Positions 23,031 to 34,210 are shown, counted from the stretch's first letter. The stretch is DNA of 64,000 bases from Endomychus coccineus (GCA_958510875.1 OY294067.1:233273771-233337770), one strand, 5' to 3'. Numbers and translations are program-made. Notes: generated by a model from the letters alone, not told the origin.

Positions 23031-24187
23031 AATCTTACAGTATGTGGTAGTGTATGTAGCAACTATGTTTGATTTTCTAAAGACTTATGTTTCTTCATTA
23101 TTGTTTTTTCTGAATTTCTTTTGCTCAATAATTTGTGATTCTCTCAAGTACTACCCACTATGAGAATTGTTATGTTAATTACCAAATTGAGCCTCATTCA
23201 TACTTTCAAGATATATGTCACTCTTGTGTTGAAAGGGCTACATAAAAATATTTTAGTTTGAAAAGTAGTAAATAGTATAAGTTCAAGAAACTTTTATCGA
23301 GATTGACAGCACTAAATTACACCGCATGATGAATCTATAAAATTATCATCAGATATTTTTATAATGAATCAGAAATGTTCCTTGTAGATATTCTAAATTC
23401 ATGAATATCAAAGCTTCAAATTTATCACATGAATAATATTAGTAAATTTAAGAATGCCTATTCACGTTTTTGGAGCTGTACATTGTTAATCATGTTCGTG
23501 CGAGGAATATACATTGTAAACAGGAAACGAAAGTCGAATGATCCCTTCCTTTAGTTGTTAGACAAATGAAAATATGTAACAAGGATCCATGTTGGAGGTA
23601 TAGCCGACAAACCTTGCCACATTTATAACATTAAATACAACATCCATGAGCTGTATGAGGCAGGAAACCGGCAAGAACTTCCACTCCAACACAGAGCACA
23701 TGATATACGAACAGAGGATTAAAGCCCTAGGGTGAAGTCTAACACAACCCTGTATTACTTATTACTAACTGAGCTAGTTAACAGTTAGATGTGAATTACT
23801 TGCATACATGCATAGATCTTGCACATATTACTACGTTTATATCGTAATTTACTGTATTGAACAACAAATAGTACCGAATGTTAGCTAATTTAAGACTCAT
23901 GGTTCTAAATTAATACTTTCGAGTGATATTTGTTTTAGAAATACGCAATGTTGAATGGAAAGGTTCGATCGAGGAAATAAGAATAATTCTCAATTTGTTC
24001 CACACAATTCTTTGTGATTATGTTGATATTTTTGATGTTTAACACTGTTCAATCGTATATATCTCCCTCCATCAGTGGCGGGAATACCGAAGGGTTGTCC
24101 GAGGCCCCCACCATCAAAGAGGCCACAAATAAGTGAATGAATCTCCGGAATAGTTATTATCTCTCCACTGGTGTCTTAAGAGTCAAA
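23031..24187. other. Stretch without recognisable gene
   Basis: AT-rich; nothing assigned. Confidence 0.45.
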
Positions 24188-25236
24188 TTAAGGAACAGTT
24201 GTGTGAAACAAAGTAGATTTTTTTATATTTTGACTACACGATAGGGAAACCGGAAGCGGGGGAATATTGGGAGAGGAGGTAGGCATCCGAATTTTTCCTG
24301 GAGCTTTGGAAGTTCTAGGAATAGGGAATGACCTCACTTGATGAAGACTTCCACAACTTCGCCATTCGATATGGAAATGAAGTCTGGTAGGAAGAAGTTC
24401 AGCAGGCCTCGAGCTTGACAAAGATAGGGTGACTAGTTTGAGCTCATCTAATCTTCCTATCTGGAATCTCCCGTGGTGTAGCAACAAACGAGATTTGTGA
24501 TGAACACCGACCATAGGAATATCTATAAAAAAATGAGAGATCTCCCACCTTTCTACGATGTTCTGAAGAGGTCAATGAACTTAGATGTATGACGTCATCA
24601 ATCAGACGAATAGCATTCTTTTGGGAAGAATCCAAGAGCTTTAGCGTATGTTGTTGCTCTGAACTCCAAACATGTTAACAGTACTCCAGGATAGGTCGAA
24701 TCTATGCTTTGTAGATTATGAGGAGCTGCTGAGATGTGAGGTATCTCTTGGCACGGAATAGGAAAGATACTGAGAAAGCGTTACATAAAACTTGTTCAAA
24801 TAGTAAGCGGAGTGTGAAGATGTAGTTCTTGGAACGGAATAGAAAACCAAGTTTTTGTAAAGCGGTTTTCCCAATGGACTTCACATGATCGTGCCATGTG
24901 AGAGTGCTTTTGGTGATGATACTGAGCATGGATATATGGAACTATGGGATCTGCCTTCCTGGATGAGACGCAAGGTTGAGTTTTGGTTGCATTAAACTCT
25001 ACTAGATTATCAGATCCCCATTCCAAAATCTTCGCCAAATCTCCAATAATTGCGTCAATCTGTCTCTGTCTCGCAATTCTGGCTCCATTTGATGGTATAG
25101 GGGCTCTAGATGAGAAAGCGGTATCATCTGTAAAGCTGTGGACGGGACATGTGATCACTCCCAGCAGATCGATTTTCTCCAAACATAATGAGCCGTAACA
25201 GGTTCGAAGTTCTGTTGCAAATGTGACATTTTGCAA
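24188..25236 (-). pseudogene. Jockey-like LINE RT C-terminal relic (J1)
   Basis: On the minus strand the RT catalytic region reads HSFTDDTAFSSRAPIPSNGA (about 25145; FTDD in place of FADD), followed by INxDL-type residues as IIGDLAKILEWGSDNLVEFN and ATKTQPCVSSRKADP. Further downstream, in other frames, come KLGFLFRSKNYIF, LLIIYKA and LDSSQKNAIRLIDDVI, then HRRKVGDLSFFYRYSYGRCS. This order is that of the jockey-type pol after the catalytic box. The frames 24796-25236, 24702-24929, 24444-24635 and 24188-24514 are collinear pieces of one gene separated by frameshifts. The upstream RT fingers and the endonuclease are missing. Confidence 0.85.
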
Positions 25237-26360
25237 TAACGATGACGCTCCAGAAGGAGAGCGGCTTCATAAAGTGTAACCGCTTGTGGATCTCTTATTG
25301 GTCAAATTTCAAGAAGTTTCCACATCTGGTGAATTTTCATAAAGCAAGGCCCACAAATACGACATCATAATTTCGAAGTGTGCAGTGATCGAGGAATTAA
25401 AAAATTTATTCTGGCAAGGAAAGAGATTCAAGACAAGTGGGTACTGCAGTTGTAATGCAGTTGTCACAAGATCTCCTAAATGCCAAACGCACCCTTGTAG
25501 TAGAATTAGCGAATGTGCTACTCGATAGACGTACCCATTAAGTGGGTACGTTGCGCTGTAATAGACGATGAAATCCTGATCCAAAAAAATTGAACAAGGG
25601 AGAGTTGCATGTTCTTGAAAACAATCGAGGTCTCCGTGTAATCGAATGATATAACAAACGAGACGTGTTAGTACTATCAATAAAACACGTCGATCAAGTG
25701 AAAGACAGTGATAATCGTACAGGTGAAATATCTAAGCCACAAGCAATCGTGGACTACAACTCAGGGAAGAGCAGTATAGATATTTATGATCAAATGTCCA
25801 GTTACAGCAGTGAATAACGCCGCACTTCGAAATGGTATTATCGAAGAATAGTGATTGAGCTTCTATACTTGGTACAGCAATGATGAACACACACTTAATA
25901 TACAAAAAAATACACTGGAGCACCATGAATATGAATTAGTTTCGTCAACAAGTGATCACATATCTGCTAGAACAAGCCATAGGAAACGTACAACTGGAGA
26001 CTTCTACAGAAAAGAATAATGAGAAAAAAAGAACCTAAAGCAATACACACATTTTCGAAGAAAGAAGGACAAGTTCGAGATGTTGGAACATATTGTGAGG
26101 GATTTCACACAAAAAACCAAGAGGAAGAAATGAACAAAAACCAATTAGAAAAATTCCCGACATATTGCAAAATATTGTATAGGGAATCCGCATTATAGTT
26201 TGAATGTTTCGAGTTAACACACAAATAACAAATATCCGTCTTTTTAATTCAATATTATGTGTCTAGAGTTTATATCATATTGTTTTTAATAAGCAATATG
26301 TGTTTCTAAACAAATATTACACTTCTTATAATTTCCGCGACTCAACTGAGAAACACTTAC
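25237..26360. other. Stretch without recognisable gene
   Basis: The minus-strand frame at 25309-25680 (123 codons) is the longest, but it has no motif I recognise and may be chance. The rest is featureless. Confidence 0.45.
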
Positions 26361-26455
26361 CATTGGGACCATAGCGATTACGCAACATACATAGAACGCC
26401 ACTGAATTTATCCAGAGAAACCCAGCGGACACCGGTGACCGCCATGGCGTTCAAC
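26361..26455 (-). CDS. Candidate internal exon of a host gene, 95 nt
   Basis: On the minus strand a pyrimidine-rich tract ending tatttatctcttaatag precedes a GC-rich 95-nt segment. The segment ends in AATG directly before GTAAGTG, a strong 5' splice donor (26360-26354). The frame is open across the whole segment and reads LNAMAVTGVRWVSLDKF then SGVLCMLRNRYGPN, with one split base at each end (1 + 93 + 1 nt). The local composition contrasts sharply with the AT-rich flanks, and the donor and acceptor agree in orientation. I do not recognise the protein. No second exon of the same gene could be identified in the window. The alternative is a chance frame, but acceptor, donor, composition and frame agreeing together argues against it. 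Confidence 0.55.
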
Positions 26456-26588
26456 CTATTAAGAGATAAATACGAAAATCGTTGTATAAAACTTATCATG
26501 AAACTTATCATAAAGATTCTTGACCCAGGTATGAATTATAATAAATTCTCGGGAAATAGTTCACATTAACACTTATGTTTTATATTTT

Positions 26589-26632
26589 AGTCTTTACGTA
26601 CGTTTCGGTCTCACGACCATCATCAGAAGACT
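26589..26632 (-). ncRNA. Hammerhead-like ribozyme, fully conserved core
   Basis: On the minus strand: helix I 5' strand AGTCTT, CTGATGA (complement of 26620-26626), one T, helix II GGTC-GTGA-GACC, GAAA (complement of 26603-26606), C-G-T-A-C-G-T-A giving a 2-3 bp helix III and the cleavage triplet GTA, then AAGACT (complement of 26589-26594). AGTCTT and AAGACT pair over six bases. All catalytic core bases of the hammerhead are present. The unpaired T between the first box and helix II departs from the textbook form. This is the best candidate for an active ribozyme in the window. Confidence 0.8.
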
Positions 26633-26836
26633 TATTATTTCAATAACCTGACTACTTAGAACTAATTGTATCAACACAAAGCGTCTTTATCGCACCAATT
26701 TCGTTTAAAATGCTAACGTCGCCGTCGCGTGTTTCTGTTCGCTTCAGCGACGTTTGCATTCTAAACAAAATTGGTGCGATAAGGACGCTTTGTGTTAATA
26801 CAATCAGTTCTAAGTAATCAGGTTATTGAAATAATA

Positions 26837-26880
26837 AGTCTTTTGATGATGGTCGTGAGACCGAAACGTACGTAAAGACT
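26837..26880 (+). ncRNA. Hammerhead-like ribozyme, one core change
   Basis: Identical layout to the copy on the opposite strand: AGTCTT, then TTGATGA (C3 changed to T at 26843), helix II GGTC-GTGA-GACC, GAAA, CGTACGTA, AAGACT. Helix I pairs fully. The C3 change is expected to weaken or abolish cleavage. Confidence 0.75.
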
Positions 26881-26969
26881 AAAATATAAAACATAAGTGT
26901 TAATGTAACCTATTTTCCGAGAATTTATTATAATAAAACTGATCGCGATTTAATAAATAATGATAATAA

Positions 26970-26996
26970 TAATAAAACACACACACACACACACGT
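26970..26996 (+). repeat. (AC)n microsatellite
   Basis: About 11 AC units after an AT-rich ataataataaa run. Confidence 0.85.
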
Positions 26997-27968
26997 GTGC
27001 GATGTAATCTGAAAACAACGCTGGCATCACAATTTTGGTTCTTCCGGAGGTTATAATAACATTTGATTGTGGAATGGAATGAAAGCATTTGACCGATAGA
27101 AAAATAATTGGTTTTCACTGTAGACTATATTCTGCTCTTGGAGTACTTTAAATTAGAAGTTTCTATAAAGTAGGAGTGCATTAATTATGTCGCAGTACAA
27201 AATAATAATGATGATAAACCCCTAAATTCAAATATAACATAAAATGTATTTCTACGTTTACAATGCAGTTTACCCAGATTTTATCATAATTTCATATTAA
27301 CCCCTTTTTTGCATTCACCGCAGTACTTTAGGTTGCTTTTGTGTTACTACATTACGACAACTCGTAAAACGCATTGCCATCCCTTTATGTATATATAGAA
27401 TGTAAAACTTGGTTTTATATGCATATCTCAAAACATAATCTGATTTACTCCGTAAAAAATTATATGCTTGCTAGATTAGGTACCTGCACGAATGTCATCC
27501 GGTGACCAGTTTGATATTATAATTAAAATATTCAGGGATTTATTACAAAAAGCTGAATTTGTTGAAGAATTTCACATTTTGATAATTTTATTTTATTCGT
27601 GGCTATTATATTCTCTATTTTGCCTGGCTTTCATATATATTGAACTCCAGTGGCAGCTCGTGAACTTTTTAAGAGAGGAGGCTGGACATAAAACGTTTTT
27701 GTAAAAATATACTCTATTCAGCCAATTATTTTAACCTTTGCACAGCGACCGTACCAGCTACTTCAGTGACAAAATTAATTGTTGCCCAGCAAGAACCAAT
27801 GTGGAGGTGTGTAGTTTCTCTTGGCAAACAATTTTTTTGTTCGTTCCTTGTTTTTTATTTTTTTTTTTGAATTTTTGATATTTTTTCTTTTTTTTGAATT
27901 TTTCATATTTTGTTCTTTTTTTATCAATTTTATTAACTTTTTTTTATATATTAACGGAATTCTACGGT
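26997..27968. other. Stretch without recognisable gene; T-rich block
   Basis: No gene motif. From about 27826 to 27945 the plus strand is nearly all T with interspersed gaattt phrases, a low-complexity tract that makes the frame at 27821-28045 look like a membrane protein by composition only. Confidence 0.55.
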
Positions 27969-28580
27969 CTACGATCTTCTATTCGTCAAGTCGAAAAATT
28001 TCAATTCACGTAAATCGGAAAATCGAATCTCAATTTGACCTTTAATAGTACCTAAAATTTCATAAAAAAGTTGTTTATAATGTAGTTTCTTGTCTACCAA
28101 ATTATATAATTTCCTCCTTTTCGCATGAGGAGCCTCATCAGTTGAAAAATTTTTAAATAAAATATTAAAATGAAATTCTGTATTACGGAAACTAGAAATT
28201 TTATCAATGAGATGTTTCAAACGATCTCTTGAATAAATTATATCAGTGAATTTATGTTGTAAAATTTGAAAAATAAGATCAGTTTGTTCAAATATTAATT
28301 TAAAAGTATCAAGAAAAAATAAAAATTCCTCATTTTTTAAATAAGATTTTAAACCAACAGCAGCATTCAATGAAACCTGATCTGTCGGAAAGTCATCACT
28401 GTTTAATATAAAATCAAATGTTTCAATTAATTTGTCGTTATTTTCATGGATGGTTAACACTGCACGTGATGTAAAATTCCATCGAGTTGGAGCATTACAG
28501 GGAATTCTGTTTCCTACTATGTTATTTAAAATTTCAGTTCGTTTAATTAAACGAATATGGTATAATTTACCAAGACTCTA
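27969..28580 (-). pseudogene. hAT-type transposase fragment (ZMYM/DUF4371-like)
   Basis: The minus strand is open for about 200 codons, upstream of the first methionine as well. It reads LGKLYHIRLIKRTEILNNIV, then GNRIPCNAPTRWNFTSRAV, then LTIHENNDKLIETFDFILNS. The PTRWN motif followed by a helical stretch is characteristic of the hAT transposases and their ZMYM-like domesticated relatives. The remaining part is helical (RLKHLIDKISSFRNTEFHFN, then a basic KRRKLYN patch). Stops lie at both sides: a TAG near 28580 and the natural-looking end at 27969. The DDE catalytic residues lie outside the fragment, so it is partial. An unusually long open frame for this window suggests relative youth. Confidence 0.7.
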
Positions 28581-29009
28581 AAGCTGTACATAAGAGAGTA
28601 CTCTCGTTCGCTAATTTGAAGTCAACACATTATGATATTGTAGTGCGTCTGCTCCAAAATGGCTCTCGCTGTATAACATATCTTCAACTTTCACCTATAA
28701 TTTGAACTATTGTATTGTGTGTGAAGTGTATGTGTAATTCATACAATTGTTTTCATTCGAGGAGTCCTGTGCATTTCATACATAGTTGAAGCTGCTACAA
28801 CACTACAACAAGGTGACGAAGGTATTAGTGTTTTCGCAATATTCGCTATTTCAAACGTAAATGTGGTAGGTTTTATCTTTTATAATTTATATAATACAAA
28901 TGTGCACTGTTTTTACATATGGTTTTTCTTCTTCCAGAATGTCTGGAGGAAAAGGCAATGGAAGTATTTGAACATCATTATTAGACGTTAAAAAGGTAGG
29001 GCGTGAGTC
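28581..29009. other. Spacer upstream of hAT element
   Basis: No motif. The phrase cttcttccagaatgtctgg (28927-28945) resembles a 3' splice site followed by a start codon, but the frame closes within nine codons of it. Confidence 0.4.
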
Positions 29010-29280
29010 CAAGGCCGGATTTAGGAGTGGGCAGAGTGGGCAGCTGCCAACAGGCCCCCAACAAGAAGGGGGCTCCACTAAGTATAATATATTGGAGAAA
29101 ATTTTGTCTTTCAACAAAAATACTAAGATGATTTTGTTAATATCCAGGGCCGGATTTAGGAGTGGGCAGAGTGGGCAGCTGCCAACAGGCCCCAACAAGA
29201 AGGGGGCCCCACTAAGTATAATATATTGGAAAAGATTTTGTCTTTCAACAAAAATAATAAGATGATTTTGTTAATATCGT
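29010..29280. repeat. Tandem duplication of hAT left end, 135-bp unit
   Basis: 29010-29144 and 29145-29280 are near-identical; differences include ccccc/cccc, ctcc/cccc and a few single bases. Both copies contain the TIR and a gagtgggcagagtgggcag phrase. The minus-strand frame at 28887-29198 is only this repeat. Confidence 0.9.
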
Positions 29281-30001
29281 AATAAATTCATAATTTTTGC
29301 GTAGTTTTATGCAGAATTTGTATTCACATATTTTAATTATTTATTTTACATTACAAAAGCAGGAAATATTGTATATTTAATATTTATGTAATGGCAGGTA
29401 GAAATTGAAATAAGTTATTTCTGATGTCACATTGCTTTATTGAAACACCACATAATAACAAGTTCATTGAGATTAGTTATTTAAATTTTCCCGCGTGTTT
29501 AGTATGTGGCGCCGTATCACAGATGAGATTTTAGTCAATTTGCAGAATTTTGCAAACAGTTTCTGCAGGAAAAAAAATTTCAGCCGTCAACATTGCATGT
29601 ACGCGTTGATAATCAAAAAACAGGTGCCGGATGATTTTCCTAATGTTCCGATAATTTGAAAAATTTATCTTATTCTGATGATCAATAACTGTAAGACCGA
29701 AAAATCCTTTTTCAAGTTAAAATTACTAAAAAAACAGATTGCGAACGGCAATGATCCAAAAACGTCTCAATAATCTCCCGCTTTTGAGTAGCAATAATTA
29801 ATTAAAATTAGTGCCTTTCTAACGATAATCATTACAAATAAATAATATATATCTCCACAAAAAGTTTCATTTAAGCGACATTACAATTGCATTATAATTT
29901 TGTATTGTAAACATATTTTGTGGCTTTTAATATTACCGTCTACCATAGGGGCCCCACCAAACTTGTGCCCACATACCACCACCACTCTAAATCCGGCCCT
30001 G
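29010..30001. mobile_element. Non-autonomous hAT-like DNA transposon
   Basis: The left end is caaggccggatttaggagtg (29010) or its second copy cagggccggatttagg (29145). The right end is ctctaaatccggccctg (to 30001), its inverted partner; the TIR is CAGGGCCGGATTTAG. Flanks cgtgagtc (left) and cgtggtca (right) look like an 8-bp duplication with a small indel, as expected for hAT. The interior has no transposase. The 27969-28580 fragment nearby may belong to the same superfamily, but it lies outside the ends. Confidence 0.75.
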
Positions 30002-30869
30002 CGTGGTCACAATAATAAAATGAAGAATAATTGTACTTACCCTATTCCGGAGACAAGGGAAACACTTTCGATGACATCCTATCTGAATATCCGGACTGCA
30101 ATATTTAGTGATTATGATGAACATGATCAAATAAGGACGCTTCAAACAACATCAACACTGAATACGTGAATCCTTATTTGATTTCATCTGCATCCATACT
30201 ATTCAATTGCTGCTCAAGACTGTATTAACATTATCCCATTCATCCACACAAATCAATTTCAACTGATTCAAATGGGTGTCCGAATTTTGTTGTCCGAATG
30301 GGGTATTTCTGTTGATATTCGAGATAAAAAAAACGATAATGCATTCGCTCCCGCTTTTTTTAAGACAAATTCAATAAAGGCTACTAATTTTCTCTTCTGT
30401 GAGTTGTTTTGACGACAAATCCATCTTTTCAATTTTTGCCTATTTCGACAATGCCGTTTATTTCGCTTAATATCAAAGATATTGCTAAGCTTCATACAAT
30501 GTATTGGTACTTTTTTAGAAGGAATCCATTGGCGTAGTCATATATTCTTTTTCTATTCACATTTTTGAGGTATGACGTAAACTTATACTTTTGCTAATGC
30601 AAATCATAGTCGGCTTTGACCTCTTTAAGAAGAAGATGTTCTTCTGATTTCAACGATATATAACATGATAGGTCTGAAATAGTTATAACATGAGAAAAAA
30701 ATTAAATGTTTGATAGAATATCTTATTTTGTTGCTTTAAAATCTAGTTTCACTTCTCAAAGAAGTTCTCTAAAATTGTAAAAAATTAGAACACCATTGAA
30801 CTAAAAAACCTTTACTCAAGAAATAATAACAATAGTAATAACATTCTTTTAATAGACCTATATTGAATA
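30002..30869. other. Stretch without recognisable gene
   Basis: The minus-strand frame at 30268-30495 (basic, KRNKRHCRNRQKLKRW) has no family I recognise. Confidence 0.45.
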
Positions 30870-30874
30870 TTAGA

Positions 30875-31190
30875 ATATCGAAAACAACCAGACGGATATG
30901 TTTAAATTGATTTCCCCCTCTGCCAATACATAGTTCCCAATATCGCCGTAGGTCGTTGATTGCCTTGAATATATTAATCTTCAGTATTTATCTTAAAACA
31001 GTGTTCAACCTTTCTTTCAGTTCGACTGCTGTTCTGCTGGGATTCACATATATTCTATCTTTTATATATCCTCAGGAAAAATATTGCAAAGGCATTAGGT
31101 CTGGTGATATTGGTAGCCACAAACATGGTCCACTGGTACCTGCCACTTGTTCGAGTGTGTGTTCAGAAATTCACAAGATCTTCTAGCTTT
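30875..31190 (-). pseudogene. DUF4817-like DDE transposase C-terminal relic
   Basis: Read on the minus strand, the relic shows a degenerate SPDLMPLQYF-type block (family form SPDLTPLDFF), then DRIYVNPSRTAVELKERLNT, which matches the post-catalytic region of this transposase family. YWELCIGRGGKS follows near the end, where the family has a CI-x-GG motif. Frames change within it. The upstream half of the gene is absent. Compare the relics at 10020-10890, 44780-45140 and 53318-53521. Confidence 0.6.
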
Positions 31191-32604
31191 GTGAGCAGGC
31201 GCATGTAGGGAATATAATTCCAGCTTCAAAATGGCGAAAGATAGTAGCTTCCTACTTTAGTGCTCTACTTTATATCAGATTCATAGCCTACTGTCAAAAT
31301 AACTAGATAAACAATGGTCGTCTGGTTTCTACGAATTGTCGTTCTGCATTTTTTTAATATTTGCCTCGATAATGGCATTATTGCGAAATAAATAATTTTT
31401 CCTGTTGATCATGGCACCATATCAGAATTACAAGAATTCATTGATTGATACAATAGATCGAATGTAGTGAGGGTTCAGATTGAAGAGAAGGGATACAGTG
31501 AATATAGAAGAAATACAATCAATGATCTAACAATGAAACGCAATAAAAAAAAGTTATGAGTAAACACATGTCGAAGTGTCACCTTTCGCATTATGACTTC
31601 AATTCTGTTAATGACACTACGTTCATGATGCATACGTACATCTCCTCATTCGTTGGATCGCCATAACATGTGTATATTGAGTGAACGGTTTTGAGTTAAG
31701 TACGTGAAGTTCTTGTGATCTTCGTTGTAATAAATTTAACGGAATATTCAAAGCAAATGCTAATTACTTCTAGCATAATTCAAAATTTAATTATGTTGTA
31801 TGGAGTCGTCATAAATGTCCCTCAAACAGATATTGCCAAGTGTATATTTACTTCAAATGAAATATGAATGCTCAAACTCGACTTTAGAACACATAAATAT
31901 ATGGTAGAAATCATGAGATGATTTTGTTGAATCATAATTCAATAATATTTACTCGAATGTCACTTCAAACACTCATCGGTACATCTATGCTCACTTTAAT
32001 CACTCGATGCAGTTCCTTAATTTAAGATAATTTATTATTCCATTCCTAAACATATTATTGCCGTTCTAATTCGAGATGTTGAAATAATTCTAATTTAAAA
32101 TTACACAAATTTAGTAGGTACTTAAACTTCAGAAAATGCTCTTTTATCTTGATTTATTTACTTCGTGGTTCAAGAGGCCTTACTGTAATTTTATGAAATT
32201 TTGATTATTTGATTATCACTTGCGATTGGCCATCATTGCCCAAAAGTATGATTGTTTGCTAATTTATTGTTTATGAAAAAGAATCCTGGTGCTAACTTCA
32301 CGTTTTCAGGCAAACACGTTAAAACATTCATTAAGATGGTGCAATTGATTGACCATCTCCAAAATAGGATTGATATTGAAATAATTCCACTTTATCTAAT
32401 TCGCAAACAAGCGATTATTTTCATGGCCAATTATTGAATGATGACATGGACACACGTCATATTTGTTTACTTTTGAAGAAAATGGAATTATCTTCCATAG
32501 ATGAGGTTTTTGTCGTTCGCATCTTGCAACGAATTTCCGAAAATCGAAGCTATCTTCTCAAATTTTTTTAAGCTATTGCATATAGCTTTTATCGCGGGCT
32601 TTGA
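31191..32604. other. Stretch without recognisable gene
   Basis: AT-rich; the small open frame at 32252-32437 has no motif. Confidence 0.45.
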
Positions 32605-32696
32605 GCGCAGCAACCGAATCAAGAAATTCCGTAACGAAAATAACCGAACAGCGCGGCGACCGAATCAAGAAATTCCGTAACGAAAATAACCTAACA
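32605..32696 (+). repeat. Two-copy tandem repeat, 46-bp unit
   Basis: Both units hold accgaatcaagaaattccgt followed by aacgaaaataacc; starts are 46 bp apart (32613 and 32659). It opens a CpG-richer stretch. Confidence 0.85.
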
Positions 32697-34200
32697 TGTA
32701 GCTCGGCCGAGCGTTCGCTTAACGTCTTTGTATATGGTACGACTGTACCAAGCTCGCACGGATCGAGACGAGCTGCTCCGAAATCGGACGAATACGTAAG
32801 CAGCTGTTTGTGAGAAAGTGTATAGGTGTATAGGTATCTATCATATCTTTATAATACCACAACAGTGAATAGCAGTTGCTGGTGAATAGCTGTACGCGTA
32901 AAATTTGTGTATAAAGTGTTTTAAATATGAATAAACAAAGTGCATTTATTAATGAAGAAAGTGATGGAAAAATAGTGAAATACATACATTTCATTTACCA
33001 CAAATGCAGTATTTATCAAAACTTGTGTCAAATTAATTAATTTGAACTTTCTAAAAGTGAGAAATTTCGCTATTTTATACGAATGTTATAACACTCTAGC
33101 GCTTTAGACTCCGGGATATTCACGTGGCCTATCGAAATTAGAAGGTTCGAATTGTATAAAAACACGATTGCATAAACGCCAGACGTCCTATGTAATTAGC
33201 TATGAACGTAATCATTTTGACATATGCCTCGAGGGGCTCGCTACGCGTCAGTTAGAGTTTATACGTTAGACGCGCGTAGTTGAGACCTGAGAGTACCTGT
33301 TTCTATTTTAATTAAATTTTCCTATTTAATCGACATTTTGGGGCCCGAGACTATGCTATTTAGTTGGCCTCGTTCATAAACTAACGACATGGAGTGAAAA
33401 CCGCATGCGGAAAGTCCTCGCAAAGACGTTATATGTTCCGAAGATTTGCACTTTTCTAACTCGCGAGCTACGCGCTCCTCACGTGAACGTCATTCGATTT
33501 ATCGAAAATTAACCAATTTAAAACAGTTTTCGACCCCGTTTGTGGCTATTGCGACCTTGTAAAAGGTTCAAAGTTAACATTTCATTTTACATTCCACAAC
33601 CACCCTTGACCAAGATAATTTTTAATTTGTAGTTCATTGTTGTTTTACAACTGAAATAAATAGGTATGAAATTTGTAGGTTATTGATGATGTCAGTGTGA
33701 GAGTGACATAATTATTTCGAACGTAAAGTAAGACATACGATTTAGATTCCACAACCACCCTTGACCTAGATAATTTTTGATATCCCGGTATAATACTTCT
33801 ATAAAAACAAACTAAGTTTTTGATATTAAAATGAGCGATCTTAAAAGTAGCCCTCTTTTATACACACAAACACACACACACACATATAGTTTGAATTCTC
33901 AATATGATAAATAATTATAATTGCATAAGTTGAGAAAAAATGCTAGGCAATAGCTTTACCGCGGCAGTCCCCGAGTGCCACACGTTTCTTTTTTTTTTTA
34001 GTGAATTGAAGACGTGGATAAACCAAAATTTTGTCTGACTATGCACAAAATTATATGATTAGTTTATAAATGATGATTTCGTTATTTGTCGGTTTGTTCA
34101 AACGATTATACTCAAAAAAAAACAAATATGTGTAAAATTATTTCGTATATCTCAAATTCATACCGTAATTTATAAAGTTACAATATGAAAATGATTACCT
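32697..34200. other. CpG-richer stretch, no gene assigned
   Basis: From about 32600 to 33550 CpG dinucleotides are more frequent than in neighbouring DNA (for example cgcgcgtag, gctcgctacgcgtcag). That could mark a promoter or an old LTR. A short frame from ATG 32927 (MNKQSAFINEESDGKIVKYI) ends after 38 codons. A direct repeat, ttccacaaccacccttgacc, occurs at about 33590 and again at about 33748. A (CA)n run lies at 33863-33884. No coding family recognised. Confidence 0.45.
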
Positions 34201-34210
34201 TTGAATATTT
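34201..34210. repeat. Target-site duplication of LINE, 3' side
   Basis: ttgaatattt here and at 36510-36519 brackets the LINE exactly at its 3' microsatellite tail. Confidence 0.6.

Larger units (their letters stand above)
26512..26934. mobile_element. Palindromic PLE terminal unit with two hammerheads
   Basis: The left part (aaagattcttgacccagg from 26512) is the PLE terminal region in minus orientation and the right part the same region in plus orientation. The arms of about 195 bp meet near 26735 with a spacer of about 20 nt. Each arm carries a hammerhead-like motif. No coding sequence. Flanks aaacttatc and aaactgatc may be an imperfect target duplication. Confidence 0.85.

Noticed and set aside
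25309..25680. 123-codon minus-strand frame as a gene
   Set aside because: No family motif, no splice or promoter context, and composition typical of intergenic DNA here; left unassigned.
27821..28045. Open frame that looks like a multi-pass membrane protein (Phe/Ile/Leu-rich)
   Set aside because: It is the translation of a T-rich low-complexity tract and overlaps the 3' end of the antisense hAT fragment.
28887..29198. 103-codon frame with an internal repeated GPVGSCPLCPLLNPALD
   Set aside because: The repeat and cysteine pattern come from the duplicated hAT terminus on the minus strand, not a zinc protein.
33863..33884. (CA)n as a regulatory Z-DNA element
   Set aside because: Ordinary microsatellite; nothing around it supports a role.
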